The position numbers and the translations under genes are program-made. Shown here piece by piece: positions 6,557-11,623 of a DNA stretch of 11,623 nt; positions within the stretch are counted from its first letter, which is position 1, and every line of letters starts with the position of its first letter. Source of the stretch: Desulfobacterales bacterium (GTDB lineage Bacteria > Desulfobacterota > Desulfobacteria > Desulfobacterales > JASFBJ01); the NCBI GenBank assembly GCA_030149585.1, contig JASFBJ010000094.1, forward strand, positions 1 to 11,623. Direction: 5' to 3'. A model generated the notes under the pieces. That model ran no database searches. It was not told the origin of the DNA and saw only the letters and a list, made by a program, of their open reading frames with translations.

Positions 6557-6973
6557 ACTGGTTTTTCCGATATATGGAGTGGCTTTTTATAGCAAGAACC
6601 GATGGATTATCAGAAATGATTCTCTTGCAAAATTATCGTTTGATCTTGTTAAAATCAGTAAGGGTTCGCGCAAAAATAAGTTGGCAATTTTAAGTGTTGA
6701 GGCGCCAGGCCGGCAAGGCGCGAAAGTGCAGGAATATCAAGCATATTCCGAACTTTCGCAACGCAGCCAGGCTGGATGCATCGGCGCTTAAAATGTAAAG
6801 TTATTTTTGTGCGAGCCCTAAGATCCGGTCAGCTTTTTGCAGTTTCGGGACGTCTCCATACTTTATCCTTGAAAATAAAAAATAATGATAGTAATAAATT
6901 TTCAGGCTGGCTTTGAAATATATCCGCTGCAAGGCGAAATAAAAATCTATAAACTAGTATAAAGGTCATTTTC
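6557..6973. other. Divergent intergenic region between the two gene blocks
   Basis: Apart from the palindrome at 6660-6820, I see no gene here. 6557-6659 is AT-rich and shows no coding similarity to the missing half of the reductase remnant. 6821-6973 should contain the promoter of the TPR gene. A TTGAAA hexamer lies at about 6914-6919, but no well-spaced -10 follows, so I do not call a promoter. Confidence 0.5.
6660..6820. repeat. Long imperfect palindrome (MITE- or REP-like element)
   Basis: The outer ends match inverted: 6660-6679 and the complement of 6801-6820 agree at 17 of 20 positions (AAGGGTTCGCGCAAAAATAA against TAGGGCTCGCACAAAAATAA). Inside, the arms stay imperfectly complementary and end in a tight core: GCGAAAGT (6720-6727) with ACTTTCGC (6752-6759), and GGAATAT (6731-6737) with ATATTCC (6743-6749) around a 5-nt loop. 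The whole could fold into one long hairpin. There is no transposase gene, and the short open frame across it is not a gene. The GC-rich arms contrast with AT-rich flanks. No clear target-site duplication is visible beyond an ambiguous TA. It resembles dispersed palindromes I recall from sulfate-reducer genomes; copy number cannot be judged from one window. Confidence 0.75.
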
Positions 6974-7891
6974 ATGAAACTTATAAATCAGCTTTTTTTC
7001 ATCAGTTTTTTAATTCTTGTTTTTTCTATATCAGCCTTTGCTGAAATTAAAGTTTATACGCATACTGTTAAACAGCCTTTTGCCGGCAGCCAGTCACCGG
7101 ATGACGCCAGAATCGCAGCGGTTACAAAGGCTAAACGCGAAGTTCTTGAAATGGCGGGCACCTATCTGGAAAGCTTGACCATCGTAAAAGAAAACCAGGT
7201 AGCTGATGACCAGATTATCGCACTGGCGGCCGGAGTTCTGAAAGCTGAAATTATATCACAGAAGAACTATGTTTCAGAAGATGCTTTTGGAATTATTGTA
7301 GTTGCTAAAGTAGAGGTTGATACCTCTATTTTGGAAAAACGAATTCAACGATTATTAAGCAATAAAAGCCTCTTAACTCAATATCAGGAAAAGCAGAACA
7401 AGGAAGACGAACTGCTCTCAAGGATTACCCGTTTAATTGAGCAGAATCGCCGGCTGCATAATCTTTCCTCGCATGATAAAATTCAGCGGAAAATGGAACT
7501 TCAGGTGCAGTTCCAGGAGGCTTCCAAAGGCTTAACTGCTGTTAATCTTACTCAAAAAACATTGAGCCTTTTGGAAAACGGAAAATACAGTGATCCTGCC
7601 AGGGCTATAACTTATCTAAATCAAACTATTCAGCTTGATCCTGCCAATGCCAAAGCCTATCTGAATCGTGGAAATGCCTTTTTAAATTTAAAACAATATA
7701 TTCAAGCGATTCAAGATTATAATCAAGCGCTTAAACTTGAACCAGATAATCCTAAGGCCTTTAATAACCGTGGGATCTGTTATATGAAGCTGACAAGATT
7801 TAACCAGGCATGTGAAGATTTTCAAAAAGCATGTGAGCTTGGCAGTTGTGATAACCTGGAAAAAGCCCGCAAACAGGATAATTGCCCGTAA
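6974..7891 (+). CDS. Exported TPR protein with FlgT_N-like N-terminal domain
   Basis: This is a 305-residue secreted or periplasmic protein. A signal peptide ends at AFA-E (residues 21-24). Residues about 25-120 resemble the FlgT_N/LPP20-like fold: ARIAAVTKAKREVLEMAGTY (45-64), then a conserved Gly (AAGVLKAEI), then a strand ending VAKVEVDT. Residues about 125-185 are charged and probably coiled coil. The C-terminus carries about three tetratricopeptide repeats (from about 200), with the NRG/AY signatures at LNRGNAFLNLKQY and NNRGICYMKLTRF. FlgT stabilises the flagellar H ring in Vibrio, but here no flagellar gene is adjacent, so a role as a protein-interaction scaffold in the envelope is all that can be said. 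An AAAGG lies 8 nt before the ATG. It is monocistronic by appearance, with 385 nt before the next gene. Confidence 0.8.
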   Translation: MKLINQLFFISFLILVFSISAFAEIKVYTHTVKQPFAGSQSPDDARIAAVTKAKREVLEMAGTYLESLTIVKENQVADDQIIALAAGVLKAEIISQKNYVSEDAFGIIVVAKVEVDTSILEKRIQRLLSNKSLLTQYQEKQNKEDELLSRITRLIEQNRRLHNLSSHDKIQRKMELQVQFQEASKGLTAVNLTQKTLSLLENGKYSDPARAITYLNQTIQLDPANAKAYLNRGNAFLNLKQYIQAIQDYNQALKLEPDNPKAFNNRGICYMKLTRFNQACEDFQKACELGSCDNLEKARKQDNCP

Positions 7892-7900
7892 TCCGGGCTT
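7863..7900 (+). terminator. Possible weak hairpin terminator at the end of the TPR gene
   Basis: Two alternative hairpins share the right arm CGGGC(TT) at 7894-7900. One is a 5-bp stem with GCCCG at 7884-7888, whose loop holds the stop codon. The other is a 7-bp stem with AAGCCCG at 7863-7869. No U-run follows directly, so intrinsic termination is doubtful. Confidence 0.25.
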
Positions 7901-8276
7901 GATCCATATAAAATTTTAAAGTCAATAAATTGACGGAAATTAATCCGGAGTTGTTTCCAGGAATTTTATTTTGCTGATATCCTGTACAGCTTTTTGTATT
8001 AATTCGTCCTCGTTCCTTACTCATCTTGAAAGCCTTCCAGTCCTTTAATCAGGAGCATAAAAAAATATCTTTTTGATTATAATCAGCTTTTTTTGTATTC
8101 AGCCCCTTCGGCATATATATTGCTACTGCTATAATTATCATTTGTATTTTACCACAAAAAATAGCCCGTTTCATAATTAATCATTAAAAAAGGGTAAGCA
8201 GCAGGCATTGATTTATAAAAGATTGTTAAAATATTAGGTTTAAAGATGGATGCCTGGAAGATGTTTATAAAATTCT
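7892..8276. other. 385-nt AT-rich gap before the PilZ gene
   Basis: No gene is supported here. It holds a perfect 6-bp inverted repeat with 2-nt centre (GTCAATAAATTGAC, 7921-7934) and one arm of the 15-bp long-range inverted repeat (8003-8017). It also holds a self-complementary TGATTATAATCA (8074-8085) flanked by an A-run and a T-run (8088-8094), which might act as a weak terminator. Ahead of the PilZ gene TTGATT (8208-8213) and TATTAG (8232-8237), 18 nt apart, are a low-quality promoter candidate. Confidence 0.45.
8003..8017. repeat. Left arm of a 15-bp inverted repeat bracketing the signalling cluster
   Basis: TTCGTCCTCGTTCCT here is the exact reverse complement of 11526-11540, 3.5 kb away, just past the CheA stop. 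The three signalling genes lie between the arms. The sequence resembles the outer part of dispersed CGTTCC-type repeats known from several bacterial genomes, but that is recollection only. Confidence 0.6.
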
Positions 8277-8687
8277 ATGGTAGAGCGCCGAAAACATAAA
8301 AGAATTAAAGTGAAAGAGGGCATTTTTGCCGTTATAAGAGGTCCTTCAGGACGTCTTAATCATTTTACAGAAATGAGTATGGGGGAAATAGCTGTTTCGG
8401 TTTATAAGTCTAATCCAGTTAAACTAGGACAAATAAAAAATATCAGTGTTGGTGGGCTTGCCTTTCATTATATCCCTGCAAAAAACAATCTGGAAGGGCC
8501 TTATGAACTTGATATTTTAATGACCGAGAAAAATATATATCTGCATAATGTTCCTTTTGAAATCATATCAGATGAAATGATAGAAAAAAAACCGCAGGAT
8601 CAGGAAATGCCGGTAAAAAGAACCTCATTAAGGTTTGTTAATTTATCTAATCAGCAGTTATCCAGGCTGCAAAATATTCTTGGATAA
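8277..8687 (+). CDS. PilZ-domain protein, likely c-di-GMP receptor
   Basis: This is a small cytoplasmic protein of 136 residues with one PilZ domain. The c-di-GMP signature is complete: RxxxR at the very N-terminus (R5-K-H-K-R9) and NxSxxG at 55-60 (NISVGG). In the family these two motifs wrap the dinucleotide and switch conformation. The rest is a beta-barrel-like sequence ending in a helix (LSNQQLSRLQNIL). The ATG at 8277 is the only possible start that keeps the first motif, since an in-frame TAA lies at 8268-8270. No good ribosome binding site is visible, the nearest GGAAG being 16 nt away, so translation may be weak. It is the first gene of a cluster with a receiver protein and a CheA, suggesting that c-di-GMP level feeds into, or is read alongside, that phosphorelay. 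Confidence 0.87.
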   Translation: MVERRKHKRIKVKEGIFAVIRGPSGRLNHFTEMSMGEIAVSVYKSNPVKLGQIKNISVGGLAFHYIPAKNNLEGPYELDILMTEKNIYLHNVPFEIISDEMIEKKPQDQEMPVKRTSLRFVNLSNQQLSRLQNILG

Positions 8688-8743
8688 AAAAATAGCTGTA
8701 AAATCAACTAACAGCAAAAGAAAAGACAGGTGCTTAGGGCTTG

Positions 8744-9205
8744 ATGAAAATGATTAAAAATTACGAAAAAAACCGGAATACAATATTTTTCGTTGATGAT
8801 GAGGTAAGTCAGAGGGAGATCATCACTCTTCAATTAAATAAATTAAATTATAGAGTAAAAACCGCCTCAGAACCAAAAGAAGCATTAAAAATTTTGGAGG
8901 AGCAATATTTTCCGATAATTATTCTTGATCTTAATATGCCCTCTATGGACGGGACTCAACTATGTGCCAGAATAAGAGAAAAAACATGTGATCAGGTTAT
9001 ATATGCTCTTTCAGGATATTATGGTCAATATAATACAAACTATCTGGATAAATTGGGTTTTGACGGTTATCTTTGCAAACCGGTTTCGCTTAATGTGCTG
9101 AAACAAGCACTTCAAGGGGCATTTGACCGTCTAAAAAACGAACAGGCCAACGGCTTTAGAGTCACTCAAAAATCTGTGGCAGCAGGTTTAGAAAAAGGCT
9201 TTTGA
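8744..9205 (+). CDS. Single-domain response regulator (CheY-like receiver)
   Basis: This is a 153-residue protein with one receiver domain at about 12-128 and a short polar tail. Phosphorylation residues are complete: acidic pair D18-D19, phospho-acceptor D62 in ILDLNMP, S90 in ALSG, and K112 in CKP. There is no DNA-binding or enzymatic output domain, so the output is probably by protein contact, or it is a phosphate sink. The CheA two genes on (well, the next gene, 51 nt downstream) is the obvious phosphodonor. The start could be TTG 8741, ATG 8744 or ATG 8750. I chose 8744, with AGGG 4 nt before it. The 34-residue extension before the receiver core found in some orphan regulators is absent; the tail beyond the last helix (about 129-153) is unassigned. 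Confidence 0.88.
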   Translation: MKMIKNYEKNRNTIFFVDDEVSQREIITLQLNKLNYRVKTASEPKEALKILEEQYFPIIILDLNMPSMDGTQLCARIREKTCDQVIYALSGYYGQYNTNYLDKLGFDGYLCKPVSLNVLKQALQGAFDRLKNEQANGFRVTQKSVAAGLEKGF

Positions 9206-9239
9206 AAAATAATAAATATTATGCATAATCCCGAGGCTT

Positions 9240-9264
9240 AAGGAGAAAAATGCAAGATGAGTGA
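9240..9264 (+). promoter_or_regulatory. Translation start region of cheA with overlapping four-codon frame
   Basis: AAGGAG (9240-9245) lies only 4 nt before an ATG at 9250 that opens a four-codon frame (M-Q-D-E, stop TGA 9262-9264). The real CheA ATG (9257) lies 11 nt from the same site and is out of frame with it. The kinase start is thus served by a distant ribosome binding site and competes with, or is coupled to, the tiny frame. Confidence 0.4.
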
Positions 9265-11521
9265 AATACTTGAGGAATTGGGCGAAATAATTGAAATGAT
9301 TTCTTTGGAAATCGTCACCCTTGAGGGAGAGGACATTCCTGCCTTTGGCAGAATGATTAACTACCTCAGCGAAATCGAAGATAAATCCAATGCCCTAAAC
9401 GATCTAAATTTTAATCAGCTTTTAACCGCGCTTCAAGGTTATCTGGAAAAATTAATTCTGCGGGAAGCAGAGGAAATCAAACCTTTTGAAGAAGGTGTTG
9501 AAAGATTACAGATATCTCACCGTAATTTATTGAATCAAAATCCGGATTCTCAAGATATTTCACAGGTTCTTTTGCATCTGGGTTTAAAACCATCTGAAGT
9601 TGAACCTGTTAATCATAAAAGTACAAATGTTACTGCAAATAAAACTATAACAGAAGATGCTCTGGATATGGAAGAACCGCAGGCTTCTGGAACTGATTTG
9701 GCCGGGGAAAAAGAGAAGTTTGCTGTTCCTGATAAAGATTTAAACGATGAAGAAAGGGATATTTTATCTGGTTTTGTTATTGAATCTTTGGAGAATCTGG
9801 AAACAATAGAGGTCAGTTTAATTGATCTGGAACAGGACCCGGATGATTCTGAGAGCATTAACTCAATTTTCAGATCTTTTCACACTATTAAAGGAGTATC
9901 CAGCTTTTTGAGTTTAATGCGGATTAACAGACTGTCGCATAAGGCGGAAAATTTACTGGATAAAATCCGCAGTCATGAAATAAGCATAAGCGAGAGAGTA
10001 ATTGATGTTATTCTGGAATCTGTTGACCTGCTGAAAAGCCTTATAGAAGGTGTCCGGGATGGGCTTGAACAAGGAACCCCCTTTGATATTGCACTTGATA
10101 TCAGTGCGGTTGTGCATCGTATTGATCTGATTCAGGAGCCGGCTGATCAGCCAGCTGATCAGATAGCCGCTAAACCGATTGGAGAAATTCTGGTGCAAAA
10201 CAAAGAGATTTCCACTGAATCTCTGGAAAAAGGACTTGAATTACAAAAACATGACCCGCAAAAAAAACTGGGCCAGATTCTTGTGGAAGAGAAAATCATC
10301 AAACCTGAAAAGGTGGTTTCAGCTTTACGGGATCAGAAGAAATTTGCAGCACGTAATATGGGCCTTCAGGTAAAGGTGGATACCAAAAAACTTGATAATC
10401 TTGTAGAGCTCTCAGGGGAACTTGTTATTGCTCAAAGTATGCTGCGTCAAAATCCGGTTATTCTTGAATCCGGCGATCAAAAATTAACTACTACTCTGGG
10501 TCAGATCACCCGGATTACGAGTGGATTGCAGACACTTGCCATGTCCATGCGGATGGTGCCCATTAAAAACACTTTTAAAAAAATGCACCGTTTAGTCAGA
10601 GATCTGGCTAAAAATTCAGGCAAAGAGGTTCAACTGATTTTGTCCGGTGAAGAAACTGAAATAGATCGTAATATGGTGGATGAGTTATATGAGCCAATGG
10701 TGCATATGATTCGTAACTCAGTTGATCACGGGCTTGAAACTCCTGAAGATCGAAAGGCGGTCAAAAAGGACAGGGCTGGTAAAATTCACCTTAATGCTTT
10801 TTATGAGGGCGGTAAAGTCATTGTAGAAATTGTAGACGACGGCAAAGGGCTGGATAGGGATATAATTCTGGCCAAGGCCCTGGAAAAAAAATTAATAACT
10901 GAGGAAGCTAACCTAAGCGATACTGAAATTTATAATATGATATTTCAGCCGGGTTTTTCAACCGCTAAACAGATAACAGATGTTTCCGGTCGGGGTGTCG
11001 GCATGGACGTTGTACGAAAGGCAATTGAAAAACTCAGGGGACGCGTGGAAATCAGTACCATACCAGGCAAAGGCTCAACTTTTATTATAAGCCTGCCCCT
11101 GACTTTAGCCATTATTGAGGGAATGGTGGTAAGAGTGGGGAAGGATAGATATATTATTCCGGCCCTTGCCATTCTGAAATCTTTCCAGCCCGGCAAGGAT
11201 CAGTACTATACAGTGGAAGGTAAAGGCGAGATGGTTTTACTCAGGGAGAAACTAATTCCTTTGATTCGACTTGACAGGATTCTTGGTGGGCGTGGAGAAT
11301 GCACTGATCCAACAAAGGGACTGGTTGTAGCTGTTGAATATGAAGGACATCAAATGTGTTTATTGCTTGATGAGTTGCTGGGTAAAGAGGAAGTGGTAAT
11401 TAAAAGCCTGGGAGAGGCATTGAATAATATCAAAGGCATTGCCGGAGGCGCAATAATGGGGGATGGCCGAATTGGTCTGATTCTTGATATGGCAGGCCTT
11501 TGGGAAATTAATAGTAGCTGA
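9257..11521 (+). CDS. cheA: CheA-type histidine kinase with MshEN-like tandem repeat in place of P2
   Basis: This is a 754-residue cytoplasmic chemosensory kinase. In order: an all-helical N-terminal region of unknown family (1 to about 110); an acidic linker; an HPt domain (about 165-290) with phospho-acceptor H209 in FRSFHTIKG; a PADQPADQ linker (295-302); two 24-residue repeats (307-330 and 337-360) of MshEN/T2SSE_N type; a dimerisation domain (about 370-440, VDTKKLDNLVELSGELV); an HATPase (about 445-612) with N box HMIRNSVDHGLE (483-494), G1 DDGKGLD (527-533) and G2 GRGVGMD (578-584); and a CheW-like domain (about 614-750). All catalytic motifs are intact. A normal CheY/CheB-binding P2 domain is not recognisable. 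The start at 9257 fits the family, but its AAGGAG is 11 nt away. PilZ and receiver genes precede it; no cheW, cheR, cheB or receptor gene is in the window. Confidence 0.93.
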   Translation: MSEILEELGEIIEMISLEIVTLEGEDIPAFGRMINYLSEIEDKSNALNDLNFNQLLTALQGYLEKLILREAEEIKPFEEGVERLQISHRNLLNQNPDSQDISQVLLHLGLKPSEVEPVNHKSTNVTANKTITEDALDMEEPQASGTDLAGEKEKFAVPDKDLNDEERDILSGFVIESLENLETIEVSLIDLEQDPDDSESINSIFRSFHTIKGVSSFLSLMRINRLSHKAENLLDKIRSHEISISERVIDVILESVDLLKSLIEGVRDGLEQGTPFDIALDISAVVHRIDLIQEPADQPADQIAAKPIGEILVQNKEISTESLEKGLELQKHDPQKKLGQILVEEKIIKPEKVVSALRDQKKFAARNMGLQVKVDTKKLDNLVELSGELVIAQSMLRQNPVILESGDQKLTTTLGQITRITSGLQTLAMSMRMVPIKNTFKKMHRLVRDLAKNSGKEVQLILSGEETEIDRNMVDELYEPMVHMIRNSVDHGLETPEDRKAVKKDRAGKIHLNAFYEGGKVIVEIVDDGKGLDRDIILAKALEKKLITEEANLSDTEIYNMIFQPGFSTAKQITDVSGRGVGMDVVRKAIEKLRGRVEISTIPGKGSTFIISLPLTLAIIEGMVVRVGKDRYIIPALAILKSFQPGKDQYYTVEGKGEMVLLREKLIPLIRLDRILGGRGECTDPTKGLVVAVEYEGHQMCLLLDELLGKEEVVIKSLGEALNNIKGIAGGAIMGDGRIGLILDMAGLWEINSS
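10138..10161 (+). repeat. Two 12-bp tandem units inside cheA
   Basis: GCCGGCTGATCA and GCCAGCTGATCA (11 of 12 identical) encode PADQ-PADQ in the linker between the HPt domain and the MshEN-like repeats. The unit is a multiple of three, so its copy number could vary and change linker length without breaking the frame. Confidence 0.6.
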
Positions 11522-11525
11522 AATT

Positions 11526-11540
11526 AGGAACGAGGACGAA
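11526..11540. repeat. Right arm of a 15-bp inverted repeat bracketing the signalling cluster
   Basis: AGGAACGAGGACGAA begins 5 nt after the CheA stop and is the exact reverse complement of 8003-8017. The rest of the window end (11541-11623) shows no gene and no terminator that I can identify. Confidence 0.6.
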
Positions 11541-11623
11541 ATAACTTCCACAAGCAGGCGCACAGATTCAGGTCAGGTTTGTTCGATATAAAAGTACAAA
11601 AGTTGCAGGAATAGCGAGCTATT

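Noticed and set aside
6579..6791. A 70-codon open frame on the plus strand
   Set aside because: Most of its 3' half lies in the palindromic repeat, and the product resembles no protein I know; it is a by-product of the repeat.
6914..6919. TTGAAA as a -35 box for the TPR gene
   Set aside because: No acceptable -10 lies 16-18 nt downstream.
10945..11196. 83-codon minus-strand frame inside cheA
   Set aside because: It is antisense to the conserved ATPase and CheW-like regions of CheA, with no family signal.

Overview
The window looks like chromosomal DNA of an anaerobic, motile Gram-negative bacterium, most likely a sulfate-reducing deltaproteobacterium (Desulfobacterota, Desulfobacterales-like). 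This is inferred from gene content: a double-cubane-cluster reductase with its ATP-dependent activator, an exported rhodanese of a type common in these anaerobes, a FlgT_N-like TPR protein, a modified CheA, and a long imperfect palindromic repeat resembling elements scattered in such genomes. No rRNA, tRNA, CRISPR array or transposase gene was found.

Minus-strand half (about 258-6556). Seven genes plus one broken gene run in the same direction from a good sigma70-type promoter at 6528-6556. In transcription order they are: the C-terminal remnant of a 2-hydroxyacyl-CoA dehydratase/double-cubane-cluster family protein; the HgdC/YjiL-type [4Fe-4S] ATPase activator; an intact YjiM/DCCP-type reductase; an exported rhodanese-like protein; then a complete acidic-amino-acid-type ABC importer (GltI-like binding protein, two permeases, ATPase). 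Gaps are short (15, 24, 52, 56, 139 and 3 nt, then a 4-nt overlap), so one transcript is plausible. The working model is uptake of a small, probably acidic, substrate by the importer, and an ATP-driven very-low-potential reduction in the cytoplasm by the reductase/activator pair. The rhodanese suggests a sulfur link. The substrate is unknown.

Middle (6557-6973). This gene-free stretch separates the divergent halves and holds a ~160-bp imperfect palindrome (6660-6820).

Plus-strand half (6974-11521). First comes an exported TPR protein with a FlgT_N-like N-terminal domain. After a 385-nt AT-rich gap follows a three-gene signalling cluster: a PilZ protein, a single-domain CheY-like response regulator and a 754-residue CheA kinase. 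In the CheA, the place normally held by the P2 domain carries two tandem 24-residue repeats that fit the MshEN/T2SSE_N pattern known to bind cyclic di-GMP. With a PilZ protein two genes upstream, this suggests a CheA phosphorelay tied to c-di-GMP. A perfect 15-bp inverted repeat pair (8003-8017 and 11526-11540) brackets the cluster.
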